Shown here: one piece after another, positions 18,367 to 27,340 of the stretch
Layout: each line of letters opens with the position of its first letter
Numbering within the stretch: the first letter of the stretch is position 1
From: an uncultured Caryophanales bacterium
Lineage (GTDB): Bacteria; Bacillota_I; Bacilli_A; RF39; UBA660
Direction: 5' to 3'
NCBI GenBank assembly: GCA_947165475.1
Contig: CAMVAN010000005.1
Location: 1-42,900, forward strand
DNA length: 42,900 nucleotides
Made by a program: the position numbers and the translations under genes
The notes under the pieces: model-generated
Database searches by the model: none
The model's input: the letters and a program-made list of their open reading frames with translations, nothing else
Told to the model about the DNA's origin: nothing

Positions 18367-18626
18367 ACTAGGCTAGATTCAGCAGTTTGTTCATTAGTAA
18401 GTGTTTGTTGAACGAATGATTGTAATGCACTTGAGATGCTTGTAATTGTTGCGTCGGCTGTTGCAATTGGACTTGATATTGTATCTGCTATTGATGACCA
18501 TTTTCCAGATAAAACGCTATCTTCTGATGCAACTGTGCTACTCATTGAAGAACATGCTGACATAACGTTTCTTAAAGCATCTAGTATTTCTTTAAATGTT
18601 GAATCTGCAGATGTTTGTAAGCTCAT
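18360..18626 (-). CDS. WXG100-like protein (KWSS variant)
   Basis: 88 aa Ser/Ala/Thr-rich helical protein with central SGKWSSIADTI; no clear SD. Confidence 0.5.
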   Translation of the reverse strand: MSLQTSADSTFKEILDALRNVMSACSSMSSTVASEDSVLSGKWSSIADTISSPIATADATITSISSALQSFVQQTLTNEQTAESSLVW

Positions 18627-18670
18627 AAGTCATTGAACTGTAAAGTTATTGTTCGTTTTATTACCTCTTC

Positions 18671-18961
18671 TTAACTATTAATTCTTTCTTGTTCTGATAT
18701 GTAGTTTTCTGATTCATTTTTTAATTTTTCAATAACTGAACACATCGAATTAATCCAACTAGATAGTTTAACTAATTGATCATTTGTGTCAGCTCCTCAT
18801 GTTGTTTGAGAAACAAATTTTTGAAAATTATCATCTTTATATAGGTTGATGAATCTTTCGTTGGTTTCCCTTGCGTTTTGAACAGCTTTTTCAATGTTTC
18901 CTAATTCTTCTCTAGCTGCTGCTATTCCTGTTGATCCTAATGCAATATTTCTAATCTCCAT
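18671..18961 (-). pseudogene. WXG100-like gene interrupted by in-frame TGA at codon 55
   Basis: Minus-strand reading MEIRNIALGSTGIAAAREELGNIEKAVQNARETNERFINLYKDDNFQKFVSQTT-TGA-GADTNDQLVKLSSWINSMCSVIEKLKNESENYISEQERINS-TAA; TGA at 18797-18799; one frame across 97 codons. Confidence 0.7.
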
Positions 18962-19042
18962 TCATAACATTTTGATTTTATTTTAGTATATTGAATTGTT
19001 ATTATCAATAAATCTAGTATTTTTTTGATTTGTTATTGTTAT

Positions 19043-19077
19043 AAAAAAAACACTAGATTATTAAATTTTATTCTAGT
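19043..19077 (-). terminator. Terminator of the FemABX gene, overlapping its stop codon
   Basis: CACTAGA ... TCTAGTG; minus strand continues into TTTTTTTT. Confidence 0.75.
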
Positions 19078-20356
19078 GATTTTTTAATTTATGATAAGTT
19101 TTAAATGCTAGATTATATATTTTATACCAAAAATTTGAGATTACTAGGTCATATTCTCCAATTAGTTCTACTACATGTCCTCCAAAACTTTTTTTAAATA
19201 AATAAAGTCCATATAATGGATTTTCTTTTCTAAAGTCTCCTGTTATTCCATAAAAATTATATCGTTTATAACCATGATCTATTGCGTATTTTATTCCTGC
19301 ATAGTGAACAGTATATGCTGATTGAAATTGTAATAAATTATCATCAGTACCTCCAAATAGAGAAAGTACTTCATTTCCATATATTAAAAATAGTATTGTT
19401 CCTAGATTTTTTTTCTTTCCATATTCTTTTTTATAAGTTTTTATTTTTAGTAATTGTTTTTCTAGTCGTTCTATTGATTCTTTATCTTGCTTATTTGATG
19501 TTTCATATTTTTTTTCATTCATTTTTAGTAAGTTATTATCATGTTTATATATTCTATCTTTTAAATTTTTCTCTGTTTCTTCTTTTTCTTTTATTGTATT
19601 TTTTTCATATTCTTCAAAGTCTATTTCAGCAAGTAATATTTTTAATATTCCGCAATCATGAAGATTATCCCACATTGCTTCATAGTATGATAATGGTCTA
19701 TCTATAAAGTCTCTTCTATCTCCAGTATGTTCCATTATACTTTTAAATATTGGTAACTCTTCTTTTACAATTTCTCTTGTTTTAATACTTGACTTTTCGT
19801 TTTTTCTTAAGATTTGTCTTGTTTTAGATTCCATATCTTTTAGGACTTCTTCTTCTTTTTTTCCATTTATTTCAATTACGTGCATCCAACGTGGTTGCAA
19901 TGTATCTTGCATGGTATTAAAACCAAAAAATTTATATCCTAATTTTTTTAAATTTTCAACTGATTTTTTATTATTATATCCATTTTCAACGATTTGACCG
20001 TTATTATCTCTTTCTTGATATTCAACATATGGATCTATTTTTACAAATATACCTTTTTCTTTTTTTATGTATTTTTTTAATTCGGTTGTAAATTCTTTTA
20101 ATAATTCATAGTCATTATAATCTATTAGAAAGCCTCTTGGAGAATAAAACATTTTTTTCTTTATTATTGGTAGTTCTTTAGCAAGAATTAAAGCTGCTGC
20201 TTTTATTTTTTTATCTTCTTTTAGTCCAATATAGTATGGTTTCCAGCCATTAACTTTTTTTAAATTTGCCCATTCTTCTGTTTGGTGAAATGTTATTTGT
20301 TCATGGCTATCAGCATATTTTTTAAATTCCTTTTTCGTTAGATTTACTAATTTCAT
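19073..20356 (-). CDS. FemABX/MurM-family peptidoglycan bridge aminoacyltransferase
   Basis: FHQTEEWANLK, YYIGLKEDKKIKAAALIL, FYSPRGFLIDYN, coiled-coil insertion, YNFYGITGDF, LYLFKKSFGGHVVELIGEYDLVI. Confidence 0.9.
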   Translation of the reverse strand: MKLVNLTKKEFKKYADSHEQITFHQTEEWANLKKVNGWKPYYIGLKEDKKIKAAALILAKELPIIKKKMFYSPRGFLIDYNDYELLKEFTTELKKYIKKEKGIFVKIDPYVEYQERDNNGQIVENGYNNKKSVENLKKLGYKFFGFNTMQDTLQPRWMHVIEINGKKEEEVLKDMESKTRQILRKNEKSSIKTREIVKEELPIFKSIMEHTGDRRDFIDRPLSYYEAMWDNLHDCGILKILLAEIDFEEYEKNTIKEKEETEKNLKDRIYKHDNNLLKMNEKKYETSNKQDKESIERLEKQLLKIKTYKKEYGKKKNLGTILFLIYGNEVLSLFGGTDDNLLQFQSAYTVHYAGIKYAIDHGYKRYNFYGITGDFRKENPLYGLYLFKKSFGGHVVELIGEYDLVISNFWYKIYNLAFKTYHKLKNH

Positions 20357-21656
20357 TTTCTAACTCCTTCTTACTTTTTTTTCTTACCATTTTTCTATAT
20401 ATTGGTACTAGTTTTGTGAATACAAAATACATAGGTTTATTTACAATATAGTCCCATTCTCCTATAAATTCTATATAGTCTCCACCAAATTTCTTTTTAA
20501 ATTCGTGTAATCCTAATCTCGGATTATCTTCACTTAAATCTCCTATTGTCCCGAATTGATCATATATTTCTATTCCTTTTTCTTTACAATATTTTATATG
20601 CTCTAAATACGTATTATAGTTAACGTATGTCTCTGAAAGGTCGTTATGATTACCTGCATATAAAACCCAAGCCTTATTTCCATATTCAATTATCATATGA
20701 GCACTTAAGGTTAAATTTTGTCCATATTTCTTTTTACATTCTTTATATTTTTCAATTTCTTTTGATATGTTTTCTTTTTGCTTTGTTAATTCGTTTAGCT
20801 TTACTTTTGCACTTTTACTTAAATTGTCAATTGGTAGTATGGATATTTGATTGTTTATATCTTTTAAATTTTTTTCTAATGCTTTTATTGTTTTTTGAAA
20901 ATGTATTTTACCTAAAAAAAGAGTAGCTTTTGTATTTTCATTACCATTAAATATTTCATATAATGTTTTATAGTATTCTTCATTATGTGATATAAAATCT
21001 TTTCTATTTTCTGTTAGCATCATTAGATGGTAAAACTCATGGATATCTTTTGATGTTCCAATTACTACTTCAGTATCTAATTTTTTGCTTTTTGCAATTC
21101 TTTGTTTTGTTGTTTTTGAAAAATGATTTTCAATTTCTTCCATTGTTTGGTTTAAATCAATTCGGAATGTATATCTTGGTTGCATAGTTTCAAAGTTTTT
21201 TGTATATCCTTGATGTTTAAATCCTAAAGCCTTTAAATTTTTAAATATTTCATCATATTTTGGATTTATCTTTTCTTCATTTTGATAATTTGTACTGCAT
21301 TTTATTATATCTGGATCTATTTTTAAGAATATGGCTTTTTTTCTTTTGATGAATTCTATTGTTTTTTGTGTCATTTCTTTTAATATTTCTTTATTATTAT
21401 ATTCTATGACAAATCCTCTTGGGGAATAGAAATAACTGTAGTTTAAAGGTAATTTTTTTTCAAGGATTAGTGCAGCAGCGACAATTTTTCCTTCATCCGT
21501 TTCTAACCCTAAATAATAAGGTGTTAAATTTTTTTCTGCTTTGGCAAATTCTCCCCATGATAAAGATTGTAAAAAATGTGATTTTGTTTTATGTGTTTTT
21601 ACAAAATTGTCGTATATGTTTTTGTCTATTTGATTGAGTCTTAGCATTTTTCTCAC
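20322..21656 (-). CDS. FemABX/MurM-family peptidoglycan bridge aminoacyltransferase (second paralog)
   Basis: FLQSLSWGEFAK, YFYSPRGFVIEYN, GLHEFKKKFGGDYIEFIGEWDY; overlaps the downstream paralog by 35 bp. Confidence 0.9.
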   Translation of the reverse strand: MRKMLRLNQIDKNIYDNFVKTHKTKSHFLQSLSWGEFAKAEKNLTPYYLGLETDEGKIVAAALILEKKLPLNYSYFYSPRGFVIEYNNKEILKEMTQKTIEFIKRKKAIFLKIDPDIIKCSTNYQNEEKINPKYDEIFKNLKALGFKHQGYTKNFETMQPRYTFRIDLNQTMEEIENHFSKTTKQRIAKSKKLDTEVVIGTSKDIHEFYHLMMLTENRKDFISHNEEYYKTLYEIFNGNENTKATLFLGKIHFQKTIKALEKNLKDINNQISILPIDNLSKSAKVKLNELTKQKENISKEIEKYKECKKKYGQNLTLSAHMIIEYGNKAWVLYAGNHNDLSETYVNYNTYLEHIKYCKEKGIEIYDQFGTIGDLSEDNPRLGLHEFKKKFGGDYIEFIGEWDYIVNKPMYFVFTKLVPIYRKMVRKKSKKELENEISKSNEKGI

Positions 21657-21709
21657 TTCCCTTATTTATAAGTATAACATAGTTAAGAAAAATGAGTATC
21701 TATTTATTT

Positions 21710-21883
21710 TTAAATCATATAATAATTGTCATCTTTTTTTAAATATTTGTTTTTTTTTTCTTCTTCGATTCTATTTATTTTTTCTTCTAATATTTTTATT
21801 TTTTCTTCTAATATTTTTATTTCTTTAATTACCTCGTAATAGTTATTTATTTGTTGGAATATTGGCATAGGATAATTTATCAT
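21710..21883 (-). CDS. 57-aa coiled-coil small protein (below the ORF-track size cutoff)
   Basis: MINYPMPIFQQINNYYEVIKEIKILEEKIKILEEKINRIEEEKKNKYLKKDDNYYMI*; SD GATGGTG; includes a 21-bp tandem repeat (IKILEEK)x2. Confidence 0.55.
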   Translation of the reverse strand: MINYPMPIFQQINNYYEVIKEIKILEEKIKILEEKINRIEEEKKNKYLKKDDNYYMI

Positions 21884-21976
21884 TTTTTCACCATCTTTTT
21901 TCGTTATTTATTATATATTATGCAAAATTCTTTTTTTATGTTAAAATATTTATAAATGTTTAAATGGGTGATAATT

Positions 21977-22609
21977 ATGCGTTTGAGAAATGTTAAAAAT
22001 AAAGAAGAAATTTTGGATAATACTTCATTTTTAATAACTAATCCTATGGATTATCGTGGAAGATGGAAAAAGCTTTTTTCTAATGATAATCCAATTTTTC
22101 TTGAGATTGGTATGGGAAAGGGAAAATTTATAATAGAAAACGCTAAAAAGTATCCTAATATTAATTTTATTGGAATTGAAAAGTATGATAATGTTTTAGT
22201 TAAAGCTATTAAGGAATGTCCTATTAAGTTAGATAATCTTGTTTTTATTAGATATGATGCTTTATATATTGATGAAATATTTTTTCATGATATTGATTTA
22301 TTATATCTTAATTTTTCAGATCCATGGCCAAAGACGAGGCATCATAATAGAAGATTAACTAGTCCTGTTTTTTTAAATAAATATAAGACTATTTTTTCTA
22401 GGGACTCTATTATTGAGTTTAGAACTGATAATAGAGATTTATTTCAATATTCGTTAGTTAGTTTTAGTCAAAATGGTTATATATTTGAAGATGTTTCTTT
22501 AGATTTACATCATGATAATATGCCTCTTATTACTACGGAATATGAGGATAAATTTTCTTCAAATAATTATCCCATTTATTATGTTAAATGTTTTTCTAGA
22601 AATGTCTAA
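21977..22609 (+). CDS. trmB: tRNA (guanine-N7-)-methyltransferase
   Basis: FLEIGMGKGKFIIENA, LNFSDPWPKTRHHNRRLTSPVFL; ATG 21977. Confidence 0.95.
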   Translation: MRLRNVKNKEEILDNTSFLITNPMDYRGRWKKLFSNDNPIFLEIGMGKGKFIIENAKKYPNINFIGIEKYDNVLVKAIKECPIKLDNLVFIRYDALYIDEIFFHDIDLLYLNFSDPWPKTRHHNRRLTSPVFLNKYKTIFSRDSIIEFRTDNRDLFQYSLVSFSQNGYIFEDVSLDLHHDNMPLITTEYEDKFSSNNYPIYYVKCFSRNV

Positions 22610-22680
22610 TATAGTAAATCTTTTTAAAAAAATTTACCATTTAGAAAAAAAATGGTATAATGTAAAAGAGTAGGTGTCAT

Positions 22681-23337
22681 ATGAAAAGGTTATTAATTTT
22701 ACTCTCTATTACTTGTCTTCTTACAGGATGCAGTGTATCTAGATTATATCCAGATCATATTGATGATAATCTTAAGATACTTTTAGGTGAAAAAAATAAT
22801 GTATACAATACTTATTATGATGGATATAAATACTATTTACCTAAAGGTATTCGGATAATAAATAAAGAAGATTATAATGCTTTATTAAAAGATAGTCATG
22901 GAAATTGCTATTACTTATATGTTGATGTAATTAGTTATTTTCATAAAAGTGTTAATGATTATGTAGTTTCTAAAGATTCTTATTATTCTAAGAAATTGAG
23001 TTATAATAAAAAAACTGGATATTTACAAATTGATAAAATTGATTCTAAATACTTTATTCAATATGTTTTTAACTATGCAAAAATTGAAGCTTATGTTGAT
23101 AAAAAAAATTTGGATGAGTCAATTTGGTATATGAGTTCTATTTTAGGTACTATTAAGTTTAATGATACTATTTTAGAAAGTTTAATTGGTGAAAATGCTT
23201 TAGATTATAAAGAAGAAGATTATACTTTATTTAAAGCTGACTCTTCTAAAGAATCTTTTTTAGATGTTGTTGAACGTGAGGAAACTGATAAATATAAAAA
23301 AGATATAGAAGATGAGAAAATTGAAATAAATGATTAA
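22681..23337 (+). CDS. Putative lipoprotein
   Basis: Signal peptide with lipobox LLTGC; 218 aa. Confidence 0.8.
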   Translation: MKRLLILLSITCLLTGCSVSRLYPDHIDDNLKILLGEKNNVYNTYYDGYKYYLPKGIRIINKEDYNALLKDSHGNCYYLYVDVISYFHKSVNDYVVSKDSYYSKKLSYNKKTGYLQIDKIDSKYFIQYVFNYAKIEAYVDKKNLDESIWYMSSILGTIKFNDTILESLIGENALDYKEEDYTLFKADSSKESFLDVVEREETDKYKKDIEDEKIEIND

Positions 23338-23354
23338 GATAAAGAGGTGTACTC

Positions 23355-24491
23355 ATGGGTGTATTAGATAAAATTAAAAATGCTCTTTTTGAGGTTGAAT
23401 ACGTTGAAGTGGAAGAACCGCCTGAGAAAGAAAAAAAAGTTAAAGAAAAAAAAGTTAAGGAGAAAAAAGATTCTCCTAAACCTATTGCTAAAAAAATTGT
23501 TTTACCTGGAAGAAAAGAAGAAAAAATTGAAGAACTACATGAAGAAGAGTTAAAAGATGAAGACTTTGAAATTCGACCAAAAGATGAAAATGTTAAGCGG
23601 GTTTCTCATGAAGAATTTAAATTTATGGATGATAATGATTTTAAAGTTGAAGAAGAATATCCTATGGAAGAGCCTAAAATCTTATCAGTTGTGCCTGATA
23701 AAAAGAATGAGGATATTGTAGATGAAGAAAATTCTTATGTAGAATATGATCATGATATTAGGCAAGATGATTATTATTCTCCTCCTTTATATTCTAGAGA
23801 AGAGTATCGTTCTTCACATGTTTCTCATGAAAGTAGACCTTATGGTGTTGATAATTCATATAATGTTTCTATTCATGAATATGGAACTTATGAAAAGAAA
23901 GAAGAAAAGACAACTTTTAAGCCTAGCCCAATTATTTCACCAATTTATGGTATCTTAGATAAAAATTATAAAAAGGAGGATGTAAAAGAAAAAAAGGAAG
24001 TTCGATTAAGTAGTTCTTTTTCACGAAGGAATGTAAGTGTTGATGAAATTCGAAATAAGGCTTATGGTGATTCTTCTATTGAAGAAAATATTAATTCAAC
24101 TATAAAAGAGGATACTTCTTTTGAGGTGGAGGATGAAGATGAAAATTTATTGGTTGATTTAAGTGATCAAACTAAGCCTGAGGTTAAGGAATTAACTATG
24201 GGAGATGCTTTGGAGTACTTTCAAGACTTAGGGTTAGAATATAATGTGGATTACGTTGATGTTAGTAAGGAAAAAAGTAAACAAAGAAATAATCAAGAAA
24301 TGAAAAAAGAAGAAGAATTAGCTGAAGAGGCAATAGATGAGGTGATAAAAGAAGAAAAAAAAGATCAACAAGAAAAAGAAGTTGTTACGCCTAAGATTAT
24401 TGATGTAAAAGAAGAATCAAATCAAATTGATGATAATGATGATGATAATTTATTTGATTTGATTGATTCAATGTACCAAGAAGATAATTAG
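23355..24491 (+). CDS. Highly charged, mostly disordered protein with an N-terminal amphipathic segment
   Basis: 378 aa; Lys/Glu-rich; N-terminal MGVLDKIKNALFEVEYVEVEE; SD AGAGGTG. Confidence 0.7.
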   Translation: MGVLDKIKNALFEVEYVEVEEPPEKEKKVKEKKVKEKKDSPKPIAKKIVLPGRKEEKIEELHEEELKDEDFEIRPKDENVKRVSHEEFKFMDDNDFKVEEEYPMEEPKILSVVPDKKNEDIVDEENSYVEYDHDIRQDDYYSPPLYSREEYRSSHVSHESRPYGVDNSYNVSIHEYGTYEKKEEKTTFKPSPIISPIYGILDKNYKKEDVKEKKEVRLSSSFSRRNVSVDEIRNKAYGDSSIEENINSTIKEDTSFEVEDEDENLLVDLSDQTKPEVKELTMGDALEYFQDLGLEYNVDYVDVSKEKSKQRNNQEMKKEEELAEEAIDEVIKEEKKDQQEKEVVTPKIIDVKEESNQIDDNDDDNLFDLIDSMYQEDN

Positions 24492-24505
24492 AAAGAGGTG
24501 ATTTT

Positions 24506-24781
24506 TTGGAGATAAATGTATTTTTATCAATGCTTTTATATATTGCTGCTATTGTTTTAGTTATTGTTTTTATTATTGTTGGAATAAAATTAATTGGTAT
24601 TTTAGATAAGGCAGATAAAGTTATCGATAATTTGGATGAAAAGGTTCATTCGTTTGATAATGCTATTAATGTTTTAAGCAAAACAGCAGATGGATTTGCT
24701 AATATAAGTAATTCTTTTATGTTTGGTGTTAGTAATGCCATATCTAAGATATTTAAAAGAAAAATTAAGGAGGAAGATTAA
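24506..24781 (+). CDS. DUF948-like single-TM protein
   Basis: TTG start after AGAGGTG; TM then IKLIGILDKADKVIDNLDEKV...; upstream of a YtxH gene. Confidence 0.6.
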   Translation: MEINVFLSMLLYIAAIVLVIVFIIVGIKLIGILDKADKVIDNLDEKVHSFDNAINVLSKTADGFANISNSFMFGVSNAISKIFKRKIKEED

Positions 24782-25183
24782 ATGAGAAAAGATAATAAAG
24801 GAATTGGAAAATTTATATTTGGAGCTGCATTAGGTGCTGGATTAGGATTATTATTTGCACCTAAAAAAGGTAGTGAAACAAGGGAGGATTTAAAAAATAA
24901 ATTAGATGATTTATTAAATCAAATTAAAAATATTGATGTAGATGATGTTAGAAAAGAATTTAATAAAAAGGTTGAAGAAATAAAGCTAGAGTTATCTGAT
25001 TTAGATAAAGAAAAAGTTTTGGATATTGCTAAAGAAAAAGGACAAGATTTAAAAGAAAAAGCACAAGATTTAGTTGAACTTGCTAAAGAAAAAGGAACAC
25101 CTGCTTTAAAAAAGAGTGCAGAGTCTATTTTAGAAAATGTAATTAAAGTTTCTAAAGATGTTTTAAAAAAATTGGATAATTAA
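24782..25183 (+). CDS. YtxH-domain protein
   Basis: GKFIFGAALGAGLGLLFAPKKGSETREDLKNKLDD. Confidence 0.85.
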   Translation: MRKDNKGIGKFIFGAALGAGLGLLFAPKKGSETREDLKNKLDDLLNQIKNIDVDDVRKEFNKKVEEIKLELSDLDKEKVLDIAKEKGQDLKEKAQDLVELAKEKGTPALKKSAESILENVIKVSKDVLKKLDN

Positions 25184-25189
25184 TTTATG

Positions 25190-25222
25190 AGTGACTATTT
25201 ATTAGAAATAGTTACTTTTTTA
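25190..25222 (+). terminator. Terminator after the YtxH gene
   Basis: AGTGACTATT-TATTAG-AAATAGTTACT followed by TTTTTT. Confidence 0.7.
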
Positions 25223-25277
25223 ATTAGTTTAACTTATTGCATTGATTCTTTTTTTATGATAAAATTAATTTAATTTT

Positions 25278-25473
25278 TGATGAAGAGTTTTTAGTAGAGT
25301 TAATAATGTTTAATAGAGACTTAGTGTTTGGTGAAAACTAAGGGCGTTATTATTTTGAATTACAGGCTTGGAGAAAAATCGTAACTCGCGTTAAGAGAAA
25401 GAGTGCATGTTTTATACATGAATTAAGGTGGTACCGCGAATATTCGTCCTTATGGATGATTTCGTGTTTTTTT
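25278..25473 (+). promoter_or_regulatory. T-box riboswitch, likely Tyr (UAC specifier), controlling CYTH gene and tyrS
   Basis: T-box core AAGGTGGTACCGCG; terminator CGAATATTCGTCCTTATGGATGATTTCG + T-run; GAAT-TAC-AG specifier; AGGAGG before ATG 25487. Confidence 0.92.
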
Positions 25474-25486
25474 TTAGGAGGATTTT

Positions 25487-26032
25487 ATGCATACTGAATA
25501 TGAAGTTAGGGTATTAGAAATTGATTCTTCTTTAATCTTTTCGAAGTTAGAAGAAATAGGAGCTGAATTAGAATGGGATTTGTTACAAAGACGATATGTT
25601 TATGATTTTATTCCTAAAGTTAATGGAAAATGGATTCGATTAAGAACAAATGGGGATAAGACTACTTTAACTATTAAAAATTTAGTTTCATCCGAAATTG
25701 ATGGTACTCAAGAATTGGAAATTAGAGTGGATGATTTTGATAAAACAAATCTCGTTTTAAATGAACTTGGATATGAAGCAAGAAGTTATCAGGAAAATAG
25801 AAGAGTACAATATAAGTATGAAGATGTGGAAATTGATGTGGATTCTTGGCCTGGGATACCTACTTTTTTAGAAATAGAGGGTCCTAGTGAAGAAAAAGTA
25901 TATGAAATATTATTTAAATTAGGATTTAAAAAGGATGATTGTACTACTTTGGATATAGATAGTATTTATAAAAAATATGGAATTGAATTAGATAGTATTA
26001 AGAAGTTAAAATTTGAGGAGGAGATAAAATGA
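25487..26032 (+). CDS. CYTH-domain protein (class IV adenylate cyclase/triphosphatase superfamily)
   Basis: MHTEYEVRVLEID (ExExK-like), KWIRLRTNGDKTTLTIKN, QELEIRVDDF, FLEIEGPSEE. Confidence 0.85.
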   Translation: MHTEYEVRVLEIDSSLIFSKLEEIGAELEWDLLQRRYVYDFIPKVNGKWIRLRTNGDKTTLTIKNLVSSEIDGTQELEIRVDDFDKTNLVLNELGYEARSYQENRRVQYKYEDVEIDVDSWPGIPTFLEIEGPSEEKVYEILFKLGFKKDDCTTLDIDSIYKKYGIELDSIKKLKFEEEIK

Positions 26033-27261
26033 CATTTTTTGAAGAACTACAATGGAGAGGTTTAATTAAGGATGTAGCAGGAGCTGATATATCTGATAAA
26101 CTTAATAATGAAAAAATTACTTTTTATTGGGGAACTGATCCTACTGCAGATAGCTTACATTTGGGACATTATTCTAGTCTAGTTACTGCAAAGAGGTTGG
26201 CTAAATATGGACATCATCCTATTCTTTTATGTGGTGGTGCAACTGGACTTATTGGAGATCCTAGACCTACTGCTGAGAGAGAGATTATTACTAAAGAGCA
26301 ATTAAATAAGAATCTTGAAGGGATTAAGAAACAAGTTACTGAAATATTTGATGGTAAAGCTGAAGTTGTTAATAACTATGATTGGTTTAAGGGTTATGAA
26401 TATACAGATGTTTTGAGAGATGTTGGTAAATATATTACTGTTAATTATATGCTTGATAAAGATATTATTAAGCGTAGATTAGAGACAGGTATTACTTTTG
26501 CAGAATTTGCTTATATGATTATTCAAGGATATGATTTTTTATGGTTATATCAAAATAAAAATTGTATTATGCAAGTGGAAGGTTCTGATCAATGGGGTAA
26601 TATCACTACTGGTATTGATTTGATTAAGAAAAAATTAGGAAAGGATGCTTATGCATTTACTATGCCACTAGTTGTCGATAAGTATGGTAATAAATTTGGC
26701 AAGAGTGAAGGAAATGCTTTATGGTTAGATGAATCTAAGACCTCTTCCTATGAGTTATATCAATACTTAATAAATGTTGATGATGAAATGGTGATAGATT
26801 ATTTAAAGATATTTACTTTTTTAAGTGTTGATCAAATCAAAGAACTTGAAATGAAACATAAAGAAAAACCAGAACTTCGTGAAGCTCATAAAGCTTTAGC
26901 TCGTGAAGTAATTACTGATTTACATGGGAAAGAAAGTTATGAAGAAGCTGTTAAGATAAGTGAGTCTTTATTTAGTGGGGATATTAAGAATTTTACGGCT
27001 AAAGATATTGAAGTAGCATTTAAGGGATTAACCCCATTTGAAATAAATGAAGATTTAAATATAATTGATTTACTAGTAAATAGTGGAGTATGTTCTAGTA
27101 AGAGAGAAGCTAGGGAATTTGTTTCTAATAATTCTATTACAATCAATGGAGAAAAAATTAATGATATAGATTATACTATAACTAAAGATAAGTGTATTGA
27201 TAAAAAATATTTAGTTATCCGTAGAGGAAAGAAAAAATATTTTATAATTGTTTACAAATAG
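26029..27261 (+). CDS. tyrS: Tyrosyl-tRNA synthetase
   Basis: TADSLHLGHYSSL (HIGH), KFGKSEGNALWLD (KMSKS-like), S4-like C-terminus; ATGA overlap with CYTH gene. Confidence 0.97.
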   Translation: MTFFEELQWRGLIKDVAGADISDKLNNEKITFYWGTDPTADSLHLGHYSSLVTAKRLAKYGHHPILLCGGATGLIGDPRPTAEREIITKEQLNKNLEGIKKQVTEIFDGKAEVVNNYDWFKGYEYTDVLRDVGKYITVNYMLDKDIIKRRLETGITFAEFAYMIIQGYDFLWLYQNKNCIMQVEGSDQWGNITTGIDLIKKKLGKDAYAFTMPLVVDKYGNKFGKSEGNALWLDESKTSSYELYQYLINVDDEMVIDYLKIFTFLSVDQIKELEMKHKEKPELREAHKALAREVITDLHGKESYEEAVKISESLFSGDIKNFTAKDIEVAFKGLTPFEINEDLNIIDLLVNSGVCSSKREAREFVSNNSITINGEKINDIDYTITKDKCIDKKYLVIRRGKKKYFIIVYK

Positions 27262-27340
27262 AAAGTATTATTTTTAATATTTTCTTTTCTTTTCTAGATT
27301 AATTTAGTTTGTTTTGATACAATGATAATGGAGGAATTAT

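Noticed and set aside
18436-18636. 66-aa + strand ORF
   Set aside because: Antisense of the minus-strand WXG-like ORF, which has better composition and neighbours.
18797-18799. In-frame TGA suggesting Mycoplasma-type code 4 (TGA=Trp)
   Set aside because: Housekeeping genes use TGG for Trp with no internal TGA, and TGA serves as the stop in several genes (26030-26032, 41229-41231, 2607-2609 minus, 4753-4755), mostly in ATGA overlaps.
19282-19707. 141-aa + strand ORF
   Set aside because: Antisense to the FemABX gene; Phe/Leu-rich composition expected from antisense of an AT-rich Lys-rich gene.
21760-21830. Poly-pyrimidine tandem repeat as a noncoding element
   Set aside because: Explained as the antisense of the IKILEEK heptad duplication in the small minus-strand ORF.
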